This document shows, in pieces, positions 1 to 12,605 of a stretch of 64,000 nt of DNA; within the stretch, counting starts at the first letter, position 1; every line of letters begins with the position of its first letter. A model generated the notes under the pieces. It had not been told where the DNA came from. It did not search any database and was given only the letters and a program-made list of their open reading frames with translations. Source of the stretch: Chamaea fasciata (lineage: Eukaryota; Chordata; Aves; Passeriformes; Sylviidae). The stretch is taken from NCBI GenBank assembly GCA_029207755.1, contig JARCOQ010000016.1, positions 811,001 through 875,000 on the forward strand, written 5' to 3'. A program made the position numbers and the translations under genes.

Positions 1-3000
1 GAGAGCTCTTATGGCTTTCAGAACAGTCTTGAAAACAAAATATGAGCTCTAAAACTAAAAAAAAAAAAAATGTAGCTGCTTGCTCTAAGACAAAATGAAG
101 TTTCCTGTTTAATGTCTAAATCCAACACTTCCTTTTAGACAGGCAGAATTATTTGGGAATCTAACAGTTCTTCTGAATTATTGCTTATTAATTTCACTAG
201 TATTTATGCTTTGCTCATTGAATAAACCTTTGTCTGTAATAAAATAGAGAGAAATTTCAGTGAAAGAAGTAACTGTGTGACACGGAATATTGGCCTGCAC
301 AGTAGGATGGGGAGGCTAGAGAATGCTCCAATGAACACAGTGCAATGTCCAGGGTAATATGACAAGTAAAAATCTCACTCCGTGCAATTGTTTGTGTTAA
401 TTCGTTGAAAGTGAGAATTAACTACAGGCTCTTGCAGTTAAGTAACTTCTTCCTTGAAGCTTAGAGAATAAAATATCCGAATAAGATATTTAAATCAACA
501 ATTGTCTCATTAAGCTCCTAAACCTCTGTGAACAATTAACAATAGGACAACCAATTAACAAAATCATGGGCTAGGGTGTAATCAACTATTAAATGTTATT
601 CTATTCTTGCGTTTAATAAATGAAACATATATATACAATCGCTTGTTATAAACTTAGATTATAGCTATGTAAGCATAATAACTATTATAACTTAAGTAAC
701 TATTATACCTTAAATATCCTTGTTGTTACATTATTACTCTGTTGCTGTTTAACTGTTCCGGTGTTTATCTTTCTCTAATGGCAAGACTGTGCTGGTAGTA
801 CTGCACACATGACTGGAGAGGGATGAATGATGCACAGGTGGGGTTTATATTTACCCCTGGTCATGCCCATGTGAACTTCAAACTTTCCAAAAATTTCTTC
901 TGACTTAGAACTGAAGAGGCGACCTTTGGAGCGAAGGGGCTTTTTGCGCCATCGGCAGGCAGGTGGGTGGAGGGGACGCTGTGACCTGGCCGACACAGAC
1001 GGCGCCTGCCTGCTGCAAGCCTTCCTCTTGGTCAGGAAGATGCAAGGGTCAATGATGGAAACGGTACCCTTGTGTCTCACAGATCGCAAGCCCAAAGCAC
1101 ACCAGGGCTGCCTGAGCTTCTCTAAAGGATCACTGCCTCTGACGTGGCAGGAACTTTGGAGAAGTCATGTTTCATTTCGGGAGGCAGATTCAGCAGTATT
1201 ACTGGATTACAACAGGATTACTGTTTGGATGCTGAATTTGTTCCAGTATCAAACATTGAAGGGTATTTACTAAAAAAAAAAAACCCACATGAGCAAGAAT
1301 CTCTCAAGTATTACAGCGCTGAGCACTTACTGAGACTGTGGAAAGGATAAAGAAAACTGCAACTCTGCCCTGGCTCAGCTTGGTATATGTTTGCTCCTGA
1401 AAGCACAGCAACCCTCTTGCTTGGCCTTCAAGTTTTCCTGTTGCACCCAAACATCCATGTGATGCAGAACTGGAGCCTCAAGGCTCAATGATTGCCATTT
1501 TCCTTGTTACAACAACCTCTGTTCAGTTCGTGAGCATGATGCCTGTTAGGACAGGAATGAGCTGTAATCAATTTAGTTGCATCCCATGTCAGAGAATCAA
1601 ATTTGGGTCAGGCCTAAGCTATGCCCAGTGAGCTACAGGAGACTCATGCCAGGCACCTGCTCAGAAGTGCCACAGCAGCCCTCTACATGCTGCTTTTTTT
1701 TTTTCTATCTGATACTTCAAAATGTATTGAGGAAAATTTTGAATAAATGGGCTCTCTTTTCTCCTTGATGATCACATTTCCTGGCTGATTTGTAAAAGAA
1801 GCAATCGTATGCTCCCGACTTCCAGATCCAGAGTTCTGGTACTGCAATGAACTTACCTTTTTCCAATTTCTTAGGAAAGTAGCCACTAACCTTTTTCATT
1901 TAAGGAGCCCTTTAGCACATATCTCAGGGAATCACAAAAGCACAATTTGTCATAACTTATGAAAATTCTAACCAAGTTCAAGATATATGAAATTGTAATA
2001 AAGACAAATGATTGGAACATCTTGTTATGCCCTCCAAAAAACCAAAATTTTGCAGCACCTAGTGAGTTCCAGGCTCATTTGCACAAGATTCTTCAGAAAT
2101 ATAAAAACAAACAAGTGTGATGGGTGTAAGCAGTTTCATTTCTGCATTCTACGGCAGACAAATTTTCAATACCACATCTTTTAATATTGTCTTGAGGGCC
2201 AGAAAGAAGAGCTGTCTCTAAAGAAACCAGTGTCTCCACAAAGGGGATCACAGAATAGTACAGCTGGCTGATACTTTACCTGTGCTGTATTACTGGGTAG
2301 CAGAAATCAGGAGGACTCTCTCAGACCTCTAGAGGAAAGTGCCTGGTGCTGTGACTTCCTACAAACATTCCAGGCTGGTTTCACTTCATGCCACAGTCTA
2401 GTCTGGTCCCTCAGACAGAATCTGTGGCTCAAGTGATCAAGGTACTACTAAGCTGTATTTCCCAGCTTAGCCGAATCCTTTAGGCCATGTTCTCCACCAA
2501 AAGACTGCACCAAAATATAAACCTGACTCATGAAGTGACAAAGTCCAAAGCAGTGCAAGGACAGAAACGCTTCACTAGACACTAGTAAAACAGAGTAATT
2601 GTATGGTAAAGCTACATGAATGCTTTTTATCTCAGATAATGTTGTGTCAGGTTTAACATCTGTTATATTTCTTTGTTTACACCTACAATAAATAATATCA
2701 TTGCAATGGACCAGACCAAACTGCTGCAAGGCAGAAGAAAACAATCTAAATCAAAGCTGATTATATACATTATTGATCAGTGCATGCCTAATTCCTCTTG
2801 ACACAAAACTCTTCCTTTCACAGTCTTTGACTGGGGAGTCTTCACAAGCCACTGACTAAACAGCTCTGTCACCTGAGAGCTCCGGGCGGCCAGAGCTGCA
2901 GAGTGACACCTCTGGTGAGGAACCCAAGGCTAGACTGCTTAGCCTGACACGTGCCATGGCTTGACGGGCTGCGTTTTCTCACCTAACGTCTACAAGCATA

Positions 3001-3420
3001 AGATCTTTTATATTCCACCCGGCATCACATCCTGTGGCAGGAAATCACGACAGCTTTACCGCGGCTATCTGGCTCTTCGGCCAGGTGTGCGCTGCAGTGC
3101 CCGAGCACTCCTGCGCAGCGGGCTCCGTCTGCAGCGCTCCGGCGCTAACCAAAGCGCTGTTATAACGCTCGGCGTTTGGGATGTTGGGCGTGTCAGGTTT
3201 CCATTTCCAGGGACCGGGCGAGGCCGGGCAGCGGGGCCCGGCCTCGCCCGCTCAGCCCGGGCATCTCCCGCACAGAGGCCCCCCAGCCTCCCCGGGCGGC
3301 CTCCGCCGCCCTCCCTGTAAAAAATGGGAACCAAGTGTTCCAACGGAGTTTTCCGTACACCGGAACAGCCGGGGCCACCCGGGCCCGGGCGCCGCGATGC
3401 CGCGGCCTCCGCGCCGTTAC
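1..3420. other. TVP23A intronic DNA (left edge); no further exon recognised
   Basis: This stretch lies downstream of TVP23A coding exon 2 on the minus strand, so it should be intron. I looked on the minus strand for the next conserved exon, which encodes the first membrane segments of TVP23 proteins, and did not find it, so it is probably beyond the left edge. Positions 370-770 are very AT-rich. Positions 926-1,095 form an isolated CpG-containing patch with overlapping open frames on both strands and no recognisable protein. An ISRE-like sequence on the minus strand (GAAATGAAACT) lies at 2,132-2,142. Nothing else specific is visible. Confidence 0.5.
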
Positions 3421-4080
3421 CTGATCCGCGCTTTCCGCAGCGCCAGCTCCTCCTCGCTGCCGAAATCCAGGGACACGTCCTCGGTGTCGTCCACCAGCGC
3501 CTGCGGCGGGAGCCCGTCAGCGCGCAGGGCCCGCGGCGGCCGCGCCCCGCCCGCAGCGCCCGCCGCCCCTACCTGCTTCATCCCGGCCGCGGCTGCGGGG
3601 CCCGCAGCCAGCCCGGCAGAAGGGGCCGGGCTCGGGCCGGCCCTGCGCGCCTGCCGCGGGGCTGCCCCTCGCCGCGGCCCCGAGACCGCGGGGACCCCGG
3701 CTCGTCCCGGCGGCCCGGGAGCGGGGCCGCCCGCGGCCGCCTCCCGCCGCGGGCCGGCGCGGCTTTGGCAGCGTGAGGGGCCCGGCAGCCCCGGCCGGCC
3801 GCCCCCGGCCCTCAGCGCCGGCAGCCGCCCGCCCGCGGGCCCGCCCGCGCAGCGGCCCGGGCACGGCCGCCGGTCTCATGCTGAGCGCACACCCCGAGGG
3901 GAAGGAGGAGCGGAGGGAGAGGTGCACCAGGCGTCCAAGGGCGAGCGCGCAGGCAGAGCCCGGGCAGCCCCGGGGCCGCGCGGGGCCCGGCTCCGAGGGC
4001 AGGCCGCGGCGCCGCGACGCTGCCTGTGCCACTGGCCGGTGACACGGTGCAGCGGCGGAGGTCACCGGGCTCGCTCAGCC
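3060..4080 (-). promoter_or_regulatory. TVP23A: CpG island promoter of TVP23A
   Basis: The sequence is extremely GC-rich and dense in CpG from about 3,060 to 4,080, in contrast to AT-rich flanks. It covers the TVP23A start codon (minus strand, 3,579-3,581), both visible coding exons and several hundred bases of 5' flank. This fits a TATA-less CpG-island promoter. The long open frames through it on both strands are by-products of GC-rich composition. A CR1 fragment abuts the upstream edge. Confidence 0.75.
3421..3581 (-). CDS. TVP23A: TVP23A 5' coding exons 1-2 (partial gene)
   Basis: TVP23A (FAM18A) is a multipass protein of Golgi and trans-Golgi vesicles. Exon 1 (3,573-3,581) encodes only M-K-Q and ends in a CAG|gtagg donor. 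Exon 2 (3,421-3,500) begins after a ccgccgcag acceptor and reads ALVDDTEDVSLDFGSEEE, then LALRKARI plus two bases of an Arg codon, ending at a CAG|gtaac donor. This closely matches the human N terminus as I remember it (MKQALVDDTEDVSLDFG...). The 89 coding bases seen end in phase 2. The acidic cytosolic head is present; the membrane-spanning part is not in the window. The intron between the exons is only 72 nt, has no in-frame stop and would add 24 residues if retained. Orientation is opposite to CIITA, as in mammals. The identification is secure; the gene is truncated by the window edge. Confidence 0.88.
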
Positions 4081-4440
4081 TGCAGGAGACCCAGGGAACG
4101 CTTCAGTGTGGCCTTCAGCATCCTCACAAGGGGAAACGGACGGGCAGACGCTCGTCTCTTCTCTGTGGTGACCAGCGGCAGGACCGCAGAAAATGGCCTA
4201 AGCTGTATCAGGGGAGATTTAGGTGGGATATTTGGAAAAGGTTCTGCCTGCGGAGAGTGGTTGGGCACGGAACAGGCTCCCCAGGCAGTGGTCGCAGCTC
4301 CAAGGCTGGCAGAGCTCCTGAAGGGTTTGGACAGGGCTCTCAGGGTGTGCCTCTTGGGCTGTCCTGTGCAGGGCCAGGAGTTGGACCCAATGATCCTTGT
4401 GGGTCCCTTCTAACTCAGCATATTCTATGATTCCATGATA
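4078..4440 (+). mobile_element. CR1 LINE 3'-terminal fragment
   Basis: The sequence follows the well-known avian CR1 3' end. It has the 'ttcagcatcctcacaagg' and 'ctcgtctcttctctg' blocks, then the 'aacaggctccccaggcagtg' block, then 'ggccaggagttggaccc' and 'gatccttgtgggtcccttc'. It ends in the short ATTCTATG-type repeats typical of CR1 tails (attctatgattccatgat, about 4,420-4,438). Only the 3' few hundred bases are present, as in most 5'-truncated CR1 copies. It is in plus orientation directly upstream of the TVP23A CpG island. It is the main sequence evidence, besides gene content, for a bird or other sauropsid genome. Confidence 0.87.
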
Positions 4441-7400
4441 AATTTTTTTTTTTCTTGCCTTAATTTAAAATGCAGGTGGATTATGCAGCAGAGTTAAAGA
4501 AGTGAATCAAGACAAACTTCAGGATAGGGGTAAAGGTTTCACAGTAACGAGGGAAAAAAGTCTGGACAGCTTCGTATGAAGTGGAGGGTCAAGGAAGACC
4601 TGATCACAACCACGTGTAGATCTGACTAGCTACTGGCATTAAATACACCTGCAAAATAATAACTTCCTAGTCCTTTCTAAAACATCTAACTGAACCAGAT
4701 TGTTGAGTAAGTACAGAAGCTACTGAGGTGAACTTTTCAAACATACCAACTGGAAAGCAGCTTTGTGCAGGACTCACTAGAAGCAATACCTAATAGGTAA
4801 GAAAAACAGATAGGCTGTTCTTAGTAGGATTTTAATTGTAAGGGAGGAAAGGTGTAGTTAATAACTAATGATGTTAATAATTTGATTGTCATATCTTGGC
4901 CTTGGTAGTGTTAAAACAACTTGTACAGCATGCTAGGAAGTACACTGCCACTAAAAAACTGAATAGGCACCTGTGATTTGATGGGATGGCTCACGATAAC
5001 CTACAATATTAAAAAACTGAAGTGGACTTTCACTCTCCAAGGGGATATAAAGAGATAGCTCTCTTTCAGAGCTCTCATGAGGTGCAATTACTAAATAATT
5101 ATGTGCGTACCTGAAGCTGACCTGGACTTCATTTCCTGTATCAACATGCACTTGTGCTTACAAGCCATAAGTTAACAGTAACTCAAACAGAGGCGGCTTC
5201 TGACTCGAAAGCAGCTCCTGGAAGTCACTGCCCGGAGCCTTCAGCAGTGCAGGGAGGTCTCTCATCCTCGGGGCTGCAGATCATTCACCTCAGCTCCTGC
5301 AGCAGCTCCTCTTGCACCCCTCAGGGCAGTTCTGCCAGCAAATCTGATTGTCTGAATTTAGTAACTCTGTAATGTTGCTGCACTGTCCTAGCCGTTGCAT
5401 TTTCATTCTAAGGCACCAGAAAAAACTGTGTCCTGTGTCCCTTATCACATGAAACAGCCCCTCTGTGGGAGAGGGGACAATTAGCCTGTCACAGCATGAG
5501 GTATCTGATTTACTACTCTGCTGCTGCTAACTGATTTCATGAGTGATGAAATAACTGGAAAAGAAGCAGAATCTGTGTTTTGATTTTAAAACAGATAAAT
5601 GTTTCCTTATTTTCTCTCCTTCCAGTGCCTATCTCCACTGGCTCACTGGAGGGATTATCTGTTTTCCTAACAAACTCTATTAGATAATCCCACAGGAAAC
5701 TGTCACCGTACCATGCAAATGGTTTTGGTAAATTCTCCAAGAAGCTATGTGAAATTGTGTGAATATTCAAGGTATTGTATGGCTCATCGTTTTCTTTTAG
5801 AGCAAATTGAGAGCTAGAAAGAATCCTTGGTCTCTAGAGGAATCATTGGTCAAATGAATTTCTTCATTTGGGGTTTGCTAGGAAAGAATTCTTTGTTTTA
5901 AAATGAATGCATGCAAGTGAAACCTCATTAGAAGCTTCCAGTGTTTTTTAGGATTTTACAGGACAAACTGTCCTATTTTCAACTCTTTTTCTGAGTTGTA
6001 ACTTAACTACAAATTATTTGAACATTCGAAAGATTAGCAACACCCTAAAGGTGATGTAAGTGCTCAAATACTGCTTCAACAGCCACAGATGAAGAGAACA
6101 TTACACTGAATTTATGAATTGTGGTTTGGTTTTCAGGTTTTTGCACAGGAAAACAGATAATTTATGAAATATATTAAGATTTCACTTAATTGCTGACTGA
6201 AGTACACAGCATAAAACAGTTCAAGAATACATCACATGCTGCTGTGTCCTTGCCATTACCTTACAGGGATTTTCCTCCCCACAATAAATAGTGGCGTTTC
6301 TATTGTAGAGCACAATCAGAGGCTTGACGTGGGCATCTGAAAAATCTCTTCCACTCTTTCTTTCAACAATAAATAGAGCCTCCCCTTAAGATTAATATGG
6401 TGTATTAGTCACACGATTACCAAGAAGTCAGCTGATTTCTCTTTCTCCTTGAAACACTCCCTAGAATCTTGCAGAGACTTATCAGAGACTTCCCCTGTAA
6501 ACTGCCTAAGGATATTGTGAATAACCTGACTGGTTTTGCTCCGGTTTAAGCATTTCAGTGGGGTTTACAGCTGAGTATTCTATTCCTCTGAACATTGGAA
6601 AATATTGTTAATCTGGTAATTACTCTTACTTCACTTTGATTCATCAGAGATACACTTAAAAGGTTTGTTGGTGTTTCAATAAAATGTTTATATTTGGGTG
6701 TGATAGGGCAAATCAGAGAAGGTACTAAATAGATAAATTTCTAATAGCATTGCTTTCTAATTCAGTTGTCAAAGATGATCTCCTGCTTTGGCCCAGAACC
6801 AATTTCTCCAGATTTTTTTGGCTGTACATAGATGAATTGTTGTAATTGGCAGCCCAGTATTAACAGGGGAAAAGTCACAGGATACACTTGAGGGATGAGG
6901 ACAGTTTCTTTTAGCTGGGTGATGTATAACAACTCACTCTCAGTAGAGATCAAGTTTTGCCATCAGGAAGAAATGGGTAACAGAAAGCTTTGTCAAAGCT
7001 GAGGAAGTTTGGGGCCTAAATATAAATGGAGATTTAAAAAAAAAAAAGTATTGATCCTTCATTGAGTTGTGCCCAAAAAGGTGAAAAGTAATTGCTGAGT
7101 ATTTGAAGAAATGAGTATAAACTCCCATTATTGCACAATAACTGGTTTTGATTCTAAGAAGTGCAGTGGCAGCTGTCTTCCTTTCCGTTAGGGAAAAACC
7201 AATGAAACATTACATATTTTATTAAATACCTTATTTTATCCTCTGTAGTCCCTGTGTGGCTTTAAGGCCTTATTTAACTCATGCTGTAGGAACTCTAGTG
7301 CAGTCACACTGGGAAACAAAAGGCTTTGAAATTATTCATGAGTTTACTTCAGTATCATTTTCCTGCTTAGACTCTGCAGTGGTCACTTAGAAACATCCGA

Positions 7401-10400
7401 AACAAGGGCACACCAAGGCAAAGTCATTGGCTCTCTTCCAGCCGGGGGTGCATTCCCAGCAGCTGGATGCAGATTTTTCAGTGTCTTTAGCTTTATGTAT
7501 CTCTTGATACATTCAAAGCTTCAGTCACTCTCAGCTGCAGTTCTTGGTATTTGTTAATTTTGCACATCATCTCTCATTTCTCAGATTGGGAACTCCAAAA
7601 ATAAGGAACTTGGGTGGTCAAAAGTTGGGTTTAAGCAACTTCACAGATCTACTGCATAAACAGAGCTTTTCTCTGAACCCTGGGATCCATTTCCCAGAGT
7701 GGAGGTGATTTTGTCACAAGAGGTGCGTGGAGTCCTTTCCCTTAAGCTTTGAACTTAAAATGCCTGTCCACTGTCACACAGGTATCAATGGCTCTCCTGC
7801 CTTAAGCCTCTATAGTCTTACTGAGGAAAAAAACTCTTAACCTGTTAAATAAAAGACCCTAATGGCTATCAAACAGTTGAGAAGCTTAGTACAATAGGAG
7901 GTTGATATGAAAAATTGAGCACTGTTTCTTCTGCTGGTTTATCTGCAGAAATAAAATTTAAATTTGCTTATGAAAGCTGTAACTTGCTTATTCATTAGAT
8001 TTTTTTTACATGTTTACTTTTTCTTTTGTTCCCCCTGACTGCTAGGAGTACCTACACAGCCTTGCTTAGCTTCCTGAGAAACTTGCTGGACAGTTCTCCA
8101 GCCACTTTCACTGGCAATTTCTACTTCATCTTTTGTTCTGGAGGCTGTGGCTAAGCAGCTCTTCCCATACTTGCTAGCACTTGTTTTTCTTATTTGTTAT
8201 AAATTGGTGTCGGGGAGGTGGCAAAGGTAATTACATTATCAGAAAAAAATACAAAGAGAATAGAAACAAAACACAAAGTAAGAAAGTGTTTCTAATCTGG
8301 TGATGCAATGAAATGAAAAACCTGTACCTACCTTTCTTAATTCTGTGAATTTTTCTGTGAAAATGTGATTTTTTTTGAAGCAGCCTGTAGTCCCTTCTTC
8401 TACAGCATTATTGTTTAACAGGATAATTCCTAATTTATTAATACTTCCTTTTCTAGTTCACCAAAGAGCTTCAGCTTCCTAGTATTGAGACATGAAGAAC
8501 TTGAGGGGATATCTGAGGTATTAAAATTCACAAAATTCATACTTCTTCTGTAGGTTTGAATAGTACAAAGAGGAGGAGGTGCTCCAGATTGGTCTGCAGG
8601 TCCCTCGATCCCCCAGATAAGCTGTGGGGACATGAAGTGCTTTGGGTGGGGTCTCACACACTGATTGATTATTCCTTACACGATGCACCAGGTGCTGCTG
8701 GGCATCACTCACTCTCCACGGAGTGTTCAGCTCTCCTAGAGGCGGGTGCCCAATCTTTTGGCAAAACTGAAAGCAAGGTTCATGTCTGTGGCCTGTCATG
8801 GCCCCTGTTACAACCAAGGCCATGATTTAAGAGACCACAATTTCCCCTCTGGCCTGAAAGGTGACAAGCCTCAATCTTTCAGCCTCGAAGTGGAGGAAGT
8901 TCCAGGCTGTGCTGGACATCTCCACAGCTATTCCCATGAAAGCTGTTCTGCCTGACTTCCCAACTGGTGGGGGTTTCTCCTGTGACTGGGCCTGAATTCA
9001 CAAGGCACACACCTTTAAAATCCATGAATAATCACCAATTAAAAATGCTGAAATAAAGCTTGGATGAAGGGCAAGAACCCAAAGCTGTTGTTCCTCAGGG
9101 AAGGCACTGACTCTCTGATTTTCATCCTTCATGCAGGGCAGAGCAGCTTCAGCAGAAGGGCGTGAGAGCTCCCCTTCTCCAGGGCAGGGCAGAGACAATC
9201 CTGCAGAACTGTGGCAAGATGGACCTGAAGCTCCTGAAGAGGAAGGTGTTGTGACCTTTCTGTGATACCACAATCACTGTGTGCAGTTACAAGAATATCA
9301 CAGCTACTGGAATGAGGGTCATGGTTAGTGCTCCTTCATTCAACAGACTGATGGTCTGGATTCTGAAAGCCTTTGTGTCTGCTGTGTGCTTTAGTTGACA
9401 AAGATCAGAAATAGTCCAGGGAAGCCCCTAATATGTGTGTGGTTTATTCAACTGCCAGTTCATTATTTTTGCCCGTTTTTTTGATTCAATCTGAAACTCA
9501 ACACAGGCTGTGGTTTTTGGCACGCATCCTTTTCCTTGTTAGCTGGAGTTTGCATTTGTGTGCTGTTTCCCATTCTTGCTCTATTTTATTTCACTCTTAA
9601 GGGAAATTACAAAGGGTTTATGTCACATGCTCCAGTGTACCAATGTATTGGACCATGTGTTATATGAATTGCAGCGGTGGCAAAAGGAGAGATAGAAATT
9701 TCTTTTATTTTCTTCTTTTTTTTTCTTCTAATTGCTCTTAGCTACAGGTGAATGGGTAGTCCTTCTGTCAGCAAGATGAATACTCTTGTGTACTGCCTGT
9801 GCCAAAACTACTGCTAAGGGATCTGTGCATTTGTAATGCTCACAGACTACTTGAAAACCAAGGGGAGGCACAAGAGGTTTTCTCAATGTCTTCTCCATCT
9901 ACAGGCCAGGCAGCTGCCAGCTGCAGGTGGAAATGCTCTGCTCAGAGCCCCAGGACGTGTGGCTGGCTGTGAGGGGACCCACTAATGGGACAATGGTAGA
10001 CTTCTTGTGGAGAGAGTTCTCTGCTCCACGGGTTAGTTTCCTCCAGAAGAGGACTAGCAAGTGAGCCAGCAGCTTGTGGTACCATCACCATGATTGCCAC
10101 TTGAGAAAAGCAGACTTTCTGCAAGTCTTTCAACCATTAAGCAATTTCCACCTGCAAATGTGCCCAGGCAGTGTTCATTATGACCAGGAGATTATAGGCT
10201 TTTCAACCCAAACACTGGATTGTTTCCTCTGTTATATCTACATTGGAGACAGATCAAAAGCAAGATAGACTTTGAATGGGTGCTAAGATACACAGATTTC
10301 AAGTTTGTTCCTGTTTTGCTCTTCCCGTGTCTTCTAAGTATTCCTGAAGAGTTTTCCAACAAGATCTGCAAGATCATAACTTGGGAGGAAGCCTAGTTTC

Positions 10401-11950
10401 TATAGAGAAAGTCCCTGGCTTTTGTTGGGCTGTAGGCAAACCAAGCAATAACATGCAAAAACTACTCTGACTTTGAACCCAAAGCTGATTATCTTGTAAC
10501 TGAAGCCAAAATAAGGGAAAGGGGACTAGAGAGGCTTAAGCTTTGAAAACTTGGTTCAAGTTCTTCTGCTGCTACAGTCCTGATTTGCAATAATTAAATG
10601 TGATTTCTATTTCTGGTTTTGTTTTTGCATTTGTAGAAACAAACAAAAAAAAAATTCTTACTGTCTTGACACCAGATAAAATCTACCAAGGTTCATGACA
10701 TGCCCAAATGCCATGTGCTGAAGGACAGAATGTGGCTTCCATTGGTACACTTTCATCTACCTCACTGTCCCCAGGAAAAATAGTAACATTAATTACTGAC
10801 ATTTTACTAATATTATTTGGGTTCCAAAATTAGCTGTAGACTTTGCACAGCATCATATTTACTTAGAACTGATACTTCCCCTCAATGCAGAGAAATCAAA
10901 AGCACAAGTTCTCCTTTTCAATTCACTTTCCTCTTTATAACATGTCACAGCACAAACAGTGTGTGTGAAAAAGAGAACTAAGTGAAGCCGTGCATTTTTA
11001 CTGTTTGGTGCTTATGTAGCTATTGCCTAGCACTTTCCATAGCTAAGGTATGTCTTTTCTTTTGGATCTTGAGGATACTACCATTATGTCATTCATTTAT
11101 ATAGTAAAAGAATTATAATTTAAACAAGTATATTTCAACAAAACTTAAAATCAACTTTACTAAAACGTAGCTTCACTAGAACATAACAGAAAATATGCTG
11201 AAGAAAAAGTTAACATTATTAAGACTAAACGAAAATTAATTTTAACAGAAATTAACTTATTTAGACTCTATCATTACAAAAAAGTTACTAAAAATTTGTC
11301 ATGCAAGAGTTAAACATCAAGGTAAAAACCACACAGGTAAACAATTGTACCAAAATAGCAACAACATAAATTTATCAGAGGGATTAAACTGCTGCAGCTT
11401 TTTAAGATTGCCTATATGATAGATTTCAGTTTGGCCTTACAAAAGTAATGGGATATAAATATTGAAGGCTAAACCAATAAGAATTTAGTTATATAATAGT
11501 GCCATGAGTTTTACACAAGTAACTTGGTTAGGTTACTGGGTTTGTAAAACTGACATTTGCATATAAACAAAGTTGGGGGTTCAATTAATTCTAAAAAACA
11601 AGCTATTATTTATTTTATTTGTGGTCTGTCAATATACTTAAACTGTTTTGATATCAAGCCTAACTTTAATGTGGCAAGGAAAAATAATTATACTTGAATC
11701 ACTAAATAGCCATACTAAAAATTTACAATAAAATTACCTTGTTAAAACTATGAAGTAAAAAGCAAATACCTGGTAAAGTTGACAGTGGAGATTCACAGAG
11801 TAATTACAGCTAAGTCTCAAATAACTACTACAGATAAGATAAGTTTTTCTTTAATGTGAGCAAAAAGAACGTTAAATTTATTACCTAGCCAATTACTCCC
11901 AATGAATCACAGTCTTGCTGTGTTACCGATACGTAGGAAAACAGCACTTC
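4441..11950. other. Intergenic DNA between TVP23A and CIITA
   Basis: I recognise no exon, RNA gene or repeat family here. Short open frames on both strands (for example near 5,154-5,372 and 8,430-9,270) have no recognisable product and lack supporting splice or conservation signals. From about 11,040 to 11,930 the sequence becomes strongly AT-rich, with many TTAA and AATTA motifs and almost no CpG, immediately before an abrupt CpG island. Confidence 0.5.
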
Positions 11951-11959
11951 CACACAAAC

Positions 11960-12605
11960 ACCTTTGAATTTTCCCAGTGACCATCCCGTTAAAAGTCAGG
12001 GATCCCGGGGTGAATCTGACCGGCGATTCAGTCAGTCCGTGGCATCAGTTGGTGTTTTGATGCGCGCTAGCTCCAGCGTGCCGAGCTGGCCGGCGGCGGC
12101 CGGGGGACCGGCCCCTGCAGCAGCGGCCAGAGCCGCGGCTCCTGGCAGGCACCGCCTGGAGGGGCAAAGCTCTGGGGCCTTCCCGGGGGCAGCGGGTGCG
12201 GGGCAGAGGGGTCCAGGGGCAGAGCCGGCCTCTCCGCCACCGTCGCTGTCGTTGGGGCAGTGGCCAGCAGCGAATGACTCTCCCTTCACTCCTAAGAGGG
12301 GCGGCCGTGGGCTGTGTGGAGAGGGACGCAGTCTCTCCGGATTGCAAAGGACTCTGAGGCTCCGCCACAAAGGGAAAGCGGGAGACATCCCCTTTATCTT
12401 TAGCACGGGACTTCTCTTGGGCTTTCGGGACCTCAAAAATCACCCACCGGGAGGGGAGCGTTTCTGCAGCCGTTTTGTTCCCCTTTGTTGCACGGTCCCA
12501 CAGTTTGACTCCCACCTTGTCCCGCAAATCTCTTGTGGACCCAGTAACTCCTGGTAGCTTAACTGCTGTCCACCTCAATAGAGTTTTCAAGTCATGTGAA
12601 GGTAA
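11960..12605. promoter_or_regulatory. Orphan CpG island, possible upstream CIITA promoter/first exon
   Basis: From about 12,000 to 12,500 the sequence is dense in CpG and GC boxes, isolated in AT-rich DNA. Frames stay open on both strands, but no protein is recognised. A good plus-strand splice donor (gaag|gtaagg) ends a possible exon at 12,601. Splicing that exon to the CIITA exon at 19,010 would place an in-frame stop just before the CIITA start, so it would be a noncoding 5' exon, like human promoter-IV transcripts. That CIITA link is inference. The island could instead start an unannotated noncoding RNA or a minus-strand transcript. Confidence 0.45.

Noticed and set aside
3181..4413. 410-codon plus-strand frame and opposing minus-strand frames over the TVP23A island
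   Set aside because: They are CpG-island composition artefacts that overlap the real TVP23A exons antisense and run into the CR1 element.
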